Counted from the stretch's first letter, positions 14,717 to 25,684 are shown. The stretch: DNA of 64,000 bases from Epiperipatus broadwayi (GCA_028023455.1 JAQFVV010000204.1:699501-763500), one strand, 5' to 3'. Translations and numbers: made by a program. The notes: generated by a model from the sequence alone, not told the origin.

Positions 14717-16015
14717 TCAGATTTCCCACAATTCTGTTATCTTAACATTTGATGACTGGCGATTCATTAACATTTGATGATTTCTTGAAATCAACATAGC
14801 CTCTTTTATTTTACGTTTATTATGACAACATTCAATTTGAATAATTTTCATATTTTTATAATCAAATTTAAATCCATATTGACAAGATTTATTATGATCA
14901 AATATAACAGATGATGAAGGTTTATTTACATCTGTTCCATATTGATTCTCTTTTTGAATTCTATTATATAAAAGCATATGTTCTTTTATTCTCTTCTCAA
15001 ATGTACACTTAGATTCACCAATGTATTGTACGCCGCATCCACATATCAATCTATATATAATAGAATTTTGATTAAACTTTGAATTTTGAATTTTAGAATT
15101 ATTAAGCAATCTATTTATGTTATTTGTAGAGAAAAAAGCAATATGACACAAACCATTATAAATTTTCCTAATAAACTTGACCTGCTCATCTGATATAAAT
15201 GGCATTGAAATCCATTTCATTTTGATATTTTTATTTTTAATTTTATTATAGTGTTGATTTCTTTTAAATCCTTTAATAATATTAGCAATAGCATTTTTAT
15301 AATAGCCAATTTTTAACAAGTCATTAACAAATAAATGTACATTTTTAATTTTATCACTAGAATATTTACATAATTTTTCATTTCGAAATAAGAATGATTT
15401 CAATTCAGACAGCTTATGACACATAGGTACATGTGATTCATATGGAATAAAACCTCTAGTTTCAATTGGTTTAATTAACTAAGATAATCCAAACTGTAAT
15501 CATTAAGAGTAACTTGAATATCCAAGAATTTTATGGAATTGTATTTCTCTTTAGTTATAACCCATTTTATATCCTTAATCTCATTTAATTCATTAAATAA
15601 ATTGATTATTAATTCTTGTTTTCCACAAATAAAAACATCATCCACATATCTATGATATACTTTAATTTCTTGATATTTCAATTGTTTTAAAATTTTACTT
15701 TCATATGTTGATATAACAAAATTACAAATTTGAGCAACAGCAGGAAGACCCATTGGCCAACCAAAATTCATTTTATAATATTCATTATTAAAATTAACAT
15801 AAATATTTTTATCAATAAACTGCAATACTTTTATAATAAAATTTATAATACCAGACTTTACATTTTTTGAAACAAGAGCATTATAAATAATATTAATTGA
15901 CTCTATTCTATCTATTGATCCATACATTTCATTTATATCAAAAGTACAAATTGTGTCATGTAAATCTATATTTATATTCTTAATTTTATCTACAAAATCA
16001 AACGATGATGAAATA
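14717..16015 (-). pseudogene. PLE-1 left copy: RT + GIY-YIG polyprotein, frameshifted
   Basis: Reads from 16,015 down to 14,717. The RT part (16,015-15,475) shows motif A (CTFDINEMYGSI), motif B (GWPMGLPAVAQICNF), motif C (YHRYVDDVFICG) and the FLDIQVTL block. The catalytic aspartates are kept. A one-base deletion near 15,479-15,483, relative to the right copy, creates a stop just after LDY and shifts the frame. The remaining part continues from 15,424, with a Lys/Asn-rich linker and a GIY-YIG nuclease domain (IYRLICGCGVQYIGES, then KRIKEH) ending at 14,717. Such proteins normally prime reverse transcription from nicked DNA. The N-terminal region is absent because the copy is cut at the palindrome axis. 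Reading frame found beyond 16,015 on this strand is only the complement of the other arm. Confidence 0.85.
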
Positions 16016-16020
16016 GTACC

Positions 16021-17313
16021 TATTTCATCATCGTTTGATTTTGTAGATAAAATTAAGAATATAAATATAGATTTACATGACACAATTTGTACTTTTGATA
16101 TAAATGAAATGTATGGATCAATAGATAGAATAGAGTCAATTAATATTATTTATAATGCTCTTGTTTCAAAAAATGTAAAGTCTGGTATTATAAATTTTAT
16201 TATAAAAGTATTGCAGTTTATTGATAAAAATATTTATGTTAATTTTAATAATGAATATTATAAAATGAATTTTGGTTGGCTCTTCCTGCTGTTGCTCAAA
16301 TTTGTAATTTTGTTATATCAACATACGAAAGTAAAATTTTAAAACAATTGAAATATCAAGAAATTAAAGTATATCATAGATATGTGGATGATGTTTTTAT
16401 TTGTGGAAAACAAGAATTAATAATCAATTTATTTAATGAATTAAATGAGATTAAGGATATAAAATGGGTTATAACTAAAGAGAAATACAATTCCATAAAA
16501 TTTTTGGATATTCAAGTTACTCTTAATGATTACAGTTTGGATTATCTTATGTTAATTAAACCAATTGAAACTAGAGGTTTTATTCCATATGAATCACATG
16601 TACCTATGTGTCATAAGCTGTCCGGATTGAAATTATTCTTATTTCGAAATGAAAAATTATGCAAATATTCTAGTGATAAAATTAAAAATGTACATTTATT
16701 TGTTAATGACTTGTTAAAAATTGGCTATTATAAAAATGCTATTGCTAATATTATTAAAGGATTTAAAAGAAATCAACACTATAATAAAATTAAAAATAAA
16801 AATATCAAAATGAAATGGATTTCAATGCCATTTATATCAGATGAGCAGGTCAAGTTTATTAGGAAAATTTATAATGGTTTGTGTCATATTGCTTTTTTCT
16901 CTACAAATAACATAAATAGATTGCTTAATAATTCTAAAATTCAAAATTCAAAGTTTAATCAAAATTCTATTATATATAGATTGATATGTGGATGTGGCGT
17001 ACAATACATTGGTGAATCTAAGTGTACATTTGAGAAGAGAATAAAAGAACATATGCTTTTATATAATAGAATTCAAAAAGAGAATCAATATGGAACAGAT
17101 GTAAATAAACCTTCATCATCTGTTATATTTGATCATAATAAATCTTGTCAATATGGATTTAAATTTGATTATAAAAATATGAAAATTATTCAAATTGAAC
17201 GTTGTCATAATAAACGTAAAATAAAAGAGGCTATGTTGATTTCAAGAAATCGTCAAATGTTAATGAATCGCCAGTCATCAAATGTTAAGATAACAGAATT
17301 GTGGGAAATCTGA
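16021..17313 (+). pseudogene. PLE-1 right copy: RT + GIY-YIG polyprotein, 7-base deletion
   Basis: The plus-strand twin of the left copy. Motif A (CTFDINEMYGSI) is intact. A 7-base deletion at about 16,281 (where the left copy has ccaatgg-like sequence) removes the PMG of motif B and shifts the frame; the downstream frame resumes in LPAVAQICNF and stays open to 17,313. Motif C (YHRYVDDVFICG), the linker and the GIY-YIG domain (CGCGVQYIGES, EKRIKEH) are all continuous here, unlike in the left copy. Other differences are a few substitutions (for example Glu-Arg-Cys-His against Glu-Cys-Cys-His near the C terminus). The damage falls at different places in the two arms, so each broke after the duplication. 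The protein ends TELWEI, followed by about 150 bases of 3' end. Confidence 0.85.
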
Positions 17314-17365
17314 ATTGAACTATGGGTATTGTTAAAGGTTGTCTCGTTTTGATTATTCAACATTA

Positions 17366-17411
17366 TATAGTTGATAAAGACTACAAAGTGTATAGTCGAA
17401 AGTACTTCTAA
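17366..17411 (+). ncRNA. Hammerhead-ribozyme-like motif, PLE-1 right 3' end
   Basis: Identical in layout to the left-arm motif: TTGATAAA at 17,371, stem II pairing gactac with gtatagtc, GAAA at 17,398-17,401, then GTAC and TT. Stem I pairing between tatag (before) and cta (after) is weak. Confidence 0.55.
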
Positions 17412-17491
17412 AAGAATATAATTTATATAAATTGTACTGTATTTTGATATATATATTGATTTGTATATTACATATATTGTGAAACGAATAC

Positions 17492-17558
17492 AGATATCAA
17501 ACTTTATTTATTATATATATATATATATAGATATCAAACTTTATTTATTATATATATA
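17492..17558 (+). repeat. Short tandem duplication at right edge of PLE-1
   Basis: agatatcaaactttatttat followed by an AT tail occurs at 17,492-17,520 and 17,529-17,558. It mirrors the situation at the left edge, where a different flanking word is duplicated. Confidence 0.75.
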
Positions 17559-18794
17559 TTGTCCTATATCTCAATATCACATGATAAAAATGAAGATACT
17601 CATATTATCAAGTTAGAATTTGTCAATATCTATCATATATTTTGCTCAGTTGTAAAATTTATAAATCAAAACTTTTCATTTTCATAATTTTCTTTACTTA
17701 AACTTTTACCACTTTATTAAATTAGATATTCCACTTTTAAAAATAAAAAGGATATTCTAATACTAATTTTAAGTTTGTTAATAATAATATATAAACTAGA
17801 ATAAATCTCTTAAGATATATATCTGTCTATGCCTGTCTGGCAAATTGGTAAATGTAATTTTAAATGCGGTAGCATTTTACGCTATAACCCCACTTATTTC
17901 CTCCTCATAAAAATGTTGTAACATGATAGACCTCTACAAAATATAATTTTAAGTTAAATGTATAGTAACTAATTTTTTTTATGATGTTATATAAAATAAC
18001 TTGCTATTATATGCTTGAAAAAAACTTAATTTTTAATAAAGTAATTCAGAATGTAAAAAAAAAAAGATTTCTTTGTTGTTACTTTCAATATGTAAACCCA
18101 ATTTAAGTTTTAATAAAGCATGTCATAACAAGCTAATATATTTGTAATCATAAATACAAGCGTTAGCAAGTTTTTAACTTGTGTTTTTTTTTATTTGTCA
18201 TAATGAAATATTCTGTAAATGAAAAAATATATGTTTGAATCCAGTGATATTTTGTAATTTTAAAAAAGATTTCATCAACAGAATTTGGCCAAAATAGTTT
18301 ACATAAAATTATTTCTTTGGTAGCAACTTCATCATCTTTTTTTTATTTGAAAGTGATAAAATCCGTATTATTATCAGATGCTCAAATGAAACATAAAAAA
18401 ATTACAATATGAATTATAGCCACTACTCATTATTTTCAATTTTCATAAAAAGGATAGACGTTAAATATAAATTTATGTATATTATATTTCAATTTTATAA
18501 TTACCATTTTCGTTACGAAAAGTGTATTTTTTTCTCTTTTGATTAGGTGCCTTCGCAGTCTATGAGTATTCATGATTTGTAGTGGGCATAAGAGAGTATT
18601 TTCTGTCTGTGTTATAAACCACATTTCTTATATATATATATATGTTTTTAGATTGATTATGTTATTTTTAATTCTGACTTTCTATGATAATTTTATATAT
18701 GTTTTTTAAATAAAATATTTCAGCAAATTCTAATTTGTTTCATAATTATTTATATTTTAAAACCATCTATAAAGTAAAATACATAGTTTTTAAT
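17559..18794. other. AT-rich stretch, no recognised gene
   Basis: One less AT-rich patch lies at about 18,436-18,624, where a 62-codon minus-strand frame (MWFITQTENTLLCPLQ...) is open. It matches nothing I recognise and is too short to defend as a gene. The rest is simple AT-rich DNA. Confidence 0.55.
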
Positions 18795-19038
18795 TAAAGA
18801 CAAACAAATAACTAGATAAGTAGGTAAATAGATGGATTGATGAATAAATAGATAGATAAGTATACAAAAAATAAATTGATAGGTAGGTCGATAGAAAGAT
18901 AAATAGATAGGCAGGCAGATATACAAATCAGACAAACAGGCAGATAGATAGATAGGTAGTCAGGCAGATAGACAGACAGATAGATAGATTTTATAAAAAG
19001 ATGAAAAGATAAAGATAGATAGTAGATAGATAATAAGA
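18795..19038 (+). repeat. Degenerate GATA/GACA/GGTA/GGCA tetranucleotide array
   Basis: Roughly 240 bases of mixed 4-base units (gata, gaca, ggta, ggca, aata), densest at 18,890-18,990. Such mixed arrays are common in animal genomes. Confidence 0.85.
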
Positions 19039-21290
19039 TTTAATTTTTAATCATTTTAATTTTTTTCAATTACTTTTTTTTGTTAATTCTATCCATCGTT
19101 TATTCATTTCTTAATGACATCCATATATAACACATGTTTAAGTAATATGTTGTCAATGACGTAATTTAATACGTGTATTAATCATTATCTAAAAAGAATT
19201 TAAGATTGTTTTTTTACAAATATCTAACTTGCTAATGTTTATGTAGCATGTGTAAGTAATAATAAGTGTCACTGCGATAATTGATGGATAATCTTTTTTT
19301 GTCAAAATGATTAAATTTTAAAATTGTATTTAATTAGTAATTTTTTTTGTCCTGTTTTAATCTAATATACTGTATGCATGGTATTTTTAATCATGTTCAT
19401 AATTTAAAATGTTAAAATTTAAAAGAAAAGGTTGTAATATATATATGTATAATTATAAAATGTAATTTTTGTTTATTAGTTATTAAAATACCTTATCAAG
19501 TTGTGAAATTTTTTTTTTCGTTTTGTTTTTTAATTATATGAGTTTATAATAAATAAATAAACGCTTTACATCTTCACTACAATTAAAAGTGTGAATGATT
19601 TTAATTATAAGATAAAAATATATTTATTTTATAAAAAAATCACAAAACATTTCGTCAAATAATTATTAAGATTGTTTTTGTAGAAGTAATTCAATAAAAT
19701 ATTTTAAATTGATACCGAAAGATTTCAATAGAAGTAAAAAAAAAAAAAACAACAACATTTGAAACAGTCCAATAATTCATTTCTGTAAAAACTAGCTCAT
19801 AAAATTAAAGCTAATTTAGTTATTCCTTAAAGTTTAGGTTAAATCCAAACCAAGTTTTGTTGATTAAATTATTTATTTTACTTCGTTTTGTCATACAAGA
19901 AATTAACACTTATTAAATCTAAATATAGCTATATTCACCAAAAGTAAAAACAATTTTCTATATACTTGGTCAATCTTTTATATAATAGCTTTTTGTATTT
20001 CTTGAGTGTATCTCCCTATTATTTCCAAACTTGTTAATATTTGATAATATACTGTAAATTATATTAAAGTGTTTTGATTATATGTCGTTTTATATTTTAA
20101 TCGCTTCTTTCTGCATTATATGGTATTGGTATTTCTTTTTTATAGTTATTAGTTATAAGTATATGATTAAAAAAGCCATTGAAAATAATAAGCAACCAGA
20201 CACTAATATATCATAAGATGTATATATATTATGGACCAATCAAAATATTAATTATTGAATTTCTAACTGCTTCTCAACATTACTAGGTTTTCAAATAATA
20301 CTAAGATTAACATTATTTATATAAGATTAATTGTGAATGTGTTAACTAATGTCATTCTTTTGATGAATCTAAATGAACTTCAAAACCATTTAATGAAAAT
20401 AAAATTTTATGTAATAAAACACTATGATAAGACATGTAATTGACAAATTTTATCAAAGTTTACAAGTTTTATTACAATAAAAAAAATCTACTGTACTTTG
20501 CCAATATAAATACTCAAGAAAAAAAAATAAAAAAGAAAAGATAAAAGTGACATTTTTATTAGCAAGAAAAAATATTTACTTAATCAATAGGGAATTACAA
20601 CAATATATGGCTATTACATAAATGATTAAATTTGACAAATTATACTTCCACTTAAAATTATAAGTTAATTCTATAATTAGTATTGGTTAATATTTGCATC
20701 TATTACACTGTAAAAATTTTCAAATTATTATATATATTCTAACTATAACAATTCCAATAGCAGTTTGAATTAGTTATATTACAAAGCTGCATGAGGAAAA
20801 AATGTCTAATAAAAATGTGTATAAATTAAGAAATAAATATGTAAACTGCCTAAAAAATTGTAAAAAAAGTTAGTTTATGCATTAATTATATTGCTAAATA
20901 TTTCATAAAGTTACTTTATAATATGTGAGAAACAATAAAATGATGAATTGTAATGTAAGAGAAGAAAAAAAAAATGTTCCAATATTTGCAAGATGTTTGA
21001 ATTTTAAATTGCATAGTTTATAAAAATCTGAAGCATTTAAAATTATTTTTAGTTTGTCTTTTTTGAAATGAGTTTTAAATAAAATCTTCCACATTTTTAC
21101 AATAAATTTGATGATAAAAGTAAATATGATATTAAAATTTTGAAGTTAATAATATGTTAAAAGGTATTTAAATTTTAAACATAAGTAACTTTTTTTTCCT
21201 TTCTATGTATATCAAACCATGATATAATATCTACAAATTTGTTTCCATAACATGTTGTGAAAAGAATTTAAAAATGTTTTCCAAAAAAAA
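19039..21290. other. AT-rich stretch, no recognised gene
   Basis: About 2.25 kb in which I see no coding region, RNA gene or strong repeat on either strand. There are only homopolymer A/T runs and a short minus-strand frame at 20,903-21,094 without features. Confidence 0.6.
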
Positions 21291-21357
21291 CATGTAAGAA
21301 GGCAGAGGTCAGATCTTCACTAGCTAGTTATGTGTAAATTGTTTGAACAACATCATA

Positions 21358-21370
21358 TAGGTATAAATAG
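21358..21370 (+). promoter_or_regulatory. TATA-like box upstream of the candidate small gene
   Basis: taggtataaatagatc lies about 150 bases before the ATG at 21,512, in a patch (21,290-21,900) that is visibly less AT-rich than its surroundings. The placement fits a promoter, but there is no independent support. Confidence 0.3.
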
Positions 21371-21511
21371 ATCTGAAACAAGAAACTAATGCATTCCAAT
21401 CCAGGAAATCCAATTTATTTTAGTTTATTTGAATATTCACCTTGAGAAATGGTGTTGTAGTGATTTGATGCCAAGGAGAAAAACCACTGGTTAAAACTAT
21501 TTTCTCCTTAA

Positions 21512-21610
21512 CATGGATAACAATATCTTTCTGTCTGTTTTTACAGTATTCTTTAATACTCTAGTTATAATATCCAGTATGATGATTTTATCTAGGCAGA
21601 GATATGCAAT
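21512..21610 (+). CDS. Short signal-peptide-like reading frame (candidate first exon)
   Basis: ATG at 21,512 opens a 33-residue frame beginning MDNNIFLSVFTVFFNTLVII. It has a polar start, a long hydrophobic core and then SSMMILSRQRYAM before a stop at 21,608-21,610. It looks like a secretory signal or single membrane segment. The last bases, gcaatGTAAGG, contain a good splice-donor match, so the frame could be a first exon. It overlaps the start of the longer frame at 21,604 in a different phase. The two could therefore be alternative readings, or one protein separated by a frameshift. The host gene is not recognised. Confidence 0.25.
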
Positions 21611-21900
21611 GTAAGGCTAGCAACAAAAACAATACTGGCCAAAATACCACCAAAATGCAATCAAATTCAGAAACTAACACTGATTTTTTTTTAAAACCAA
21701 CTACTGCCTGCCATAGTAATGCCATGAAGGAAGAAATTGGACAGTGCTATAATAACTACCCAAGATCTATTGATACTATACCCTTCATAGTCTCTGTGAT
21801 GCTGCTATATTTCCTCTCTAACATCACCAATGTCCAAAGAGAAGAACTACCATCTTTGGAGAAATTAATGAAGACAATCATAAATATATTAAAAGAATGA
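21604..21900 (+). CDS. Hypothetical 98-residue protein or terminal exon
   Basis: The open frame begins MQCKASNKNN and ends at TGA 21,900. It is preceded in frame by stops at 21,577, with a possible splice acceptor, tttatctag, just before 21,595. The sequence is of ordinary complexity: three Cys (residues 3, 36 and 48), several Asn-X-Ser/Thr sites (NNT, NTT, NIT), a hydrophobic helix (FIVSVMLLYFL) and an amphipathic C terminus (ELPSLEKLMKTIINILKE). A polyadenylation-like aataaa lies near 22,085. Base composition is less AT-rich than the neighbours. It could be the last exon of a small secreted or membrane host protein, or a chance frame. I recognise no family. Confidence 0.35.
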   Translation: MQCKASNKNNTGQNTTKMQSNSETNTDFFLKPTTACHSNAMKEEIGQCYNNYPRSIDTIPFIVSVMLLYFLSNITNVQREELPSLEKLMKTIINILKE

Positions 21901-22489
21901 TGTCTACATAAAACAATGGTTTTGGAAATGTTTAAATATTAAATGTGATAAGATCTTATTATTATAGATATTATAAGGCCTTAAACTTAAATTAAAAATA
22001 CCTTTTATTACCATTATATTTCATGTTTTATATGCACATTGATAGTTACCTGTATTTATGAAACAGTTGTTATTTACACATTGAAATAAATCGTTTTTTT
22101 TTATTAATCTATTTAGTGTGTATTTGATTTTCAAATTTGTAAATGATGATGATTGAAAATTATTTTTTCTAAAATTAAACTTCCTTTTTAGAAGGTTTGG
22201 TGCCTTAAAGTTTCACTTTTTTAATATTGAAACTAAAAAAAAAACATTAAAAATAGTTTTGGGAGAATTTATACTCAGGTTATAAATTGTCTTCATCATC
22301 ATATTGATTGGTTAATAATATAAATATTTGAACTGAATCATTTTATTTGAATTTTATTAACCATTCAACTTTCACCATATAAATATTTATTTGAATCAAA
22401 ACTTGCTGTTTGTATATCTTTTGTTCCTGATTCAAACCTGTTTTTCATGGAATATTTACTATTACAATGTATATATACAAATAAAATGT
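21901..22489. other. Possible 3' flank of the small candidate gene; otherwise featureless
   Basis: An aataaa motif lies at about 22,085, with T-rich sequence after it. No coding region or repeat is evident up to the PLE-2 end near 22,490. Confidence 0.45.
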
Positions 22490-22568
22490 CCATTAATTAA
22501 AAAAAACTATTGTAATAACAATAAAAGTTATAAATATAATTAATTATTATATACAGTCTTTCAATCCA

Positions 22569-22612
22569 TAGAAGTACTTTTGGTTACTTCCTTAACTCTC
22601 ATCAACTACCAT
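22569..22612 (-). ncRNA. Hammerhead-ribozyme-like motif, PLE-2 3' repeat
   Basis: On the minus strand: TTGATGAG, stem II agtta...taac, cAAAA (from GAAA by a G to A change), then GTAC TT. The first core box is one base from CUGAUGA. Same order and same loopless GTAC stem III as in PLE-1. Confidence 0.55.
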
Positions 22613-22906
22613 TAAATTCAAAAACAAAATAGAAGCAAATGTCATCAACTCAAATCCCATGAATCCCAAAATTTAATGTTAGCAGCTTGTCTATTAATTA
22701 GATTCATTTATTTTTATTTATTAATATTATCTTTTTAATTTTTCTTTATTATGGTTTCTCTCTTCATGAAGAATCTTAACACTTCCAATATCAAACTTAA
22801 ATTTATATTTACGGGTCCTTTCATGATTCAAGAAAATTGAAGCAGTCATTAAATCATTATTAGTTTTACTTTTTACATCCTTGTATAACAACAATTCATG
22901 CTCATT

Positions 22907-23134
22907 TCATCTTTTTTTAGTACTGCATCTCGATTCACTTATATATGATAACATACATCCACAAAAAATTTGATACACATCATTACTTTTCTTCTTTACA
23001 GGTATGACATTTTCAGAATTATTCGCTAATTCATTAACATTATTTGTAATATAAAATAAAACATTAAACACATTTTTATAAATATCTTTAAAAATTTCAC
23101 TTGAGCATTTGACATATATGGAATGGATATTCAT
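22907..23134 (-). pseudogene. PLE-2 GIY-YIG endonuclease fragment
   Basis: A 75-codon frame beginning MNIHSIYVKCSS. It covers a linker and the start of the nuclease domain (VYQIFCGCMLSYISESRCS), which parallels IYRLICGCGVQYIGES of PLE-1. The GIY half (here QIF) is preserved in outline; YIG has become YIS. The frame stops shortly after KKR, where the R/EH helix should continue. It is a decayed nuclease, unlikely to be functional. Confidence 0.7.
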
Positions 23135-23472
23135 TTTTACTATTAATATTCAACTACTTTAAACCATTATAACACTTTTTAAATTGACATAATGTATTGT
23201 TACTCTATTTCATTTTATAACCAATTTCAAACAATTGCTTGGCAAATAATTCAATGTTTTTTTTAATTTATCACACTGGTAATGACATAATTTTTTTATT
23301 ATGAAATAAAAAAGATGTAAAACTTGCCATCTTATGAATAAATGGTACTTTTGATTTACAATTTACATATCACCTTTTTTGCAATGATTTGATTATTAAT
23401 TTATAAATTAATATAATATTTTTTCTTGTAATAATTAAATCCAAATATTTAATACTTTTGTCATGTTTCTTT

Positions 23473-23682
23473 TCAATCCAAGCCATTCAACTTATTTAAC
23501 TCCTCTACAAGCAAATATATAGCATTGATACTTCCACAAAAGTAAACAGCATTCACATACCTTTTATAAATTTTAATATCTTTAAAAGTCCACATATCCA
23601 AAATACTACTCTTATGTGTAGACAAAACAAAATTGTAAACTTGTGCAATAACAGGGATATCTGTAGGCCAATCTTTAGACAT
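23473..23682 (-). pseudogene. PLE-2 reverse transcriptase fragment (motifs B-C)
   Basis: A 69-codon frame, MSKDWPTDIPVIAQVYNFVL, matching motif B of PLE-1 (GWPMGLPAVAQICNFVIS), then YKRYVNAVYFCG at the place of YHRYVDDVFICG. The catalytic YVDD is YVNA, so this copy could not polymerise. The frame breaks where the FLD block should follow. Upstream RT coding sequence (toward 23,950) is present only as scattered, stop-broken similarity. Confidence 0.75.
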
Positions 23683-23991
23683 TTTATAATATCTACCTTC
23701 AAAAAAGCAACAATGTTATCATTAAAAATTTTAAATAATCAACAATAAATTTTATCACATATTTACAAACACCTTTACTTTTTAATGCATGTTCGATTAT
23801 TTTTAAGGAATCCACTCTTTTTTCACATCTAATGAAGCAATAACATCATTTTCATTAATTACTATATTTTAATTCTATCTATAAATTCAAAAGATGAAGC
23901 AATAGTATTTTTCCTAAATCCTAAAAACTCTTATTAACAGCTTACCAATATATTGAGAAATCTGATAAATAAATGAACCACCAAAAATTAG

Positions 23992-24342
23992 TCATAATTT
24001 GCAAAGGATTACCTTCTTTAGTAACTTTATATTTGCAAAAATAGGAGAACATGTAGTGCAGGAAGGATATAACTTATAATACATATTACTTAAGGCTTTA
24101 TTTTTAGCTTTTTTAAAAATACTGTTAATAAATTTTATTTTCTGACTATTCATATTATATTCTTCAATCAAAAAGAAACCATGTTTATTCGTATGCATTT
24201 TAACTTTCTTATTATACTGGCATTTTGTTATTAAACACATCAGCAGCCCTTTATCTTCTTTTAAATAAATCATATTATCATTTTTCAGCTTCTGTTTAAA
24301 TTCTGAAGTGGCCAGTTTCCATGAATTTTCATATGTAATCAC
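23992..24342 (-). pseudogene. PLE-2 N-terminal RT region fragment
   Basis: A 116-codon frame with KNDNMIYLKEDKGLLMCLI, resembling the conserved early RT block of Penelope-like proteins (a basic, Asp-Lys-Gly-containing strand), and later KLYPSCTTCSPIFANIKLLK at the place of the usual proline-rich, Lys-His-Lys (PKIHK-like) motif. Position and order fit the RT region missing from PLE-1. Further upstream (24,343-24,980) lies weaker, stop-broken sequence of the same element. Confidence 0.55.
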
Positions 24343-25073
24343 ATTAAATTTATAATAATATTTTTTTTTATAATTTCATCAGCAATATGACTATTTCCAG
24401 GAATCATTTCAAATGAAGTTTGAACAGTTGCAATTAATTCCAAATTATAATCATCCCAAGTACCATTTACATATTTAGCTCTAAGTGACTTAAAATATAC
24501 TTCTGAATCAAATGTATCTTTTTATTTGATAAATTAACCAAATTCATGTCATTATAAAAAAAATAAAAAAATCACTTTTCTTCTCAAATTTATTACATAA
24601 TTTAAGGTCAAATAATTTAAATCCATTTTCACAAACAGTTTTATTTGTCTCAAGCACACCATGCATTTAAAATTATTAAATGATCAATTGCTTTCAAATA
24701 ACTCTGAATAATAAAAAGTTTTTTTTATATATTTCTTAACTATATCATTTAAAATTATTGATTTCAATTTATCCATACATCTCAGTACTAAATGTATACA
24801 GCTGTTGAACTTTATGTTGCAACAATTCAGGAATACATGAAAACATTGCAATCCTTAAAAAAACAAAAAACAAAGTTTTCATTTAAGTTTAATAACTTTT
24901 TTACATTGCTTCCACCACTCTTGAATGATCCGACATTTATTAATGTTACTTAAATCCATTATATTAAAAAAAGTAATACAAATAAAATTTCTGTAATTGA
25001 AAAAAGCTATGGTAATAGCAATAAAAATAATAAATATAATGGAAATTAATTATTATATAGTTTTTCAATCTGC

Positions 25074-25116
25074 AGAAGTACTTTTGGTTAATTCTTTAAC
25101 TTGCCTCAACTACCTT
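25074..25116 (-). ncRNA. Hammerhead-like motif, PLE-2 5' repeat copy
   Basis: On the minus strand: TTGAGGCA (more decayed first core box), stem II agttaa...ttaac, cAAAA, GTAC TT. This is the direct-repeat partner of the motif at 22,569-22,612. Confidence 0.45.
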
Positions 25117-25231
25117 TAAATTCAAAAACAAATGGAAGTAAACATCATCAACTCAATCAAATCCTATGAATCCTGAATTTTAATGTTAACTGCTTGTCTG
25201 CTTCTCTCTTCATGAAGAATCTTAACACTGC

Positions 25232-25336
<105 letters not shown>

Positions 25337-25482
25337 CACATAATAATTGTGTCAATGAAATTGATGGCTTCTTGCAAATTGAAGTACTAATGAATAAAAT
25401 TATTGAATTATGAAATAACCAAATCTGCTACAATTAATTACAGCTAAAAATCAATGTTTAAAATGTGTAAAGCATTATAAAG

Positions 25483-25633
25483 AATTGTTACATATTCATT
25501 TACCATTGTCAAACTTCCTCTTTGACACCATCCATTTCAGATAAATACAATAATGATTATTACTAATCAAAATGAATGGTGTCAAAGTTGTGAGTGGAGG
25601 GAGTTTGACAATGGTAAATGAAAATGTAACAAT
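25483..25633. mobile_element. MITE-like hairpin, ~150 bp
   Basis: Left: aattgttaca...ttcatttaccattgtcaaac...ctttgacaccatccattt. Right: aatgaatggtgtcaaag...gtttgacaatggtaaatgaa...tgtaacaatt. The arms are near-perfect reverse complements with a loop of about 25 bases. No coding potential. Confidence 0.8.
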
Positions 25634-25684
25634 TTACTCTAGATAAATACTTTTCAGATAATAAAGATATATATGAGAGATATT

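Larger units (their letters stand above)
14551..17480. mobile_element. PLE-1: head-to-head palindrome of two Penelope-like elements
   Basis: Two nearly identical element fragments point away from a shared centre. The left arm (14,551-16,015) reads on the minus strand and the right arm (16,021-17,480) on the plus strand, with a 5-base spacer (gtacc) at 16,016-16,020. Each arm encodes reverse-transcriptase motifs followed by a GIY-YIG endonuclease domain, the domain order of canonical Penelope/Neptune-type elements, then a 3' untranslated end with a hammerhead-like motif. Both copies lack the N-terminal part of the polyprotein and break at exactly the same base, so the palindrome probably arose by inverted duplication of one truncated copy, not by two insertions. 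Arm identity looks above 98% by eye. The cores are near 3' ends at 14,585 and 17,450; flanking sequences differ. Confidence 0.85.

Noticed and set aside
15953-16083. Apparent N-terminal extensions beginning MSCKSIFIFLILSTKSNDDE on both PLE-1 copies
   Set aside because: Each is only the complement of the opposite palindrome arm and not real coding sequence upstream of the RT.
18750-18935. 61-codon minus-strand Leu/Tyr/Ile frame
   Set aside because: It reads the degenerate GATA/GACA array.
18795-19038. Regular repeats considered as a CRISPR-like array
   Set aside because: Units are 4 bases long without spacers; it is an ordinary tetranucleotide microsatellite in eukaryotic DNA.
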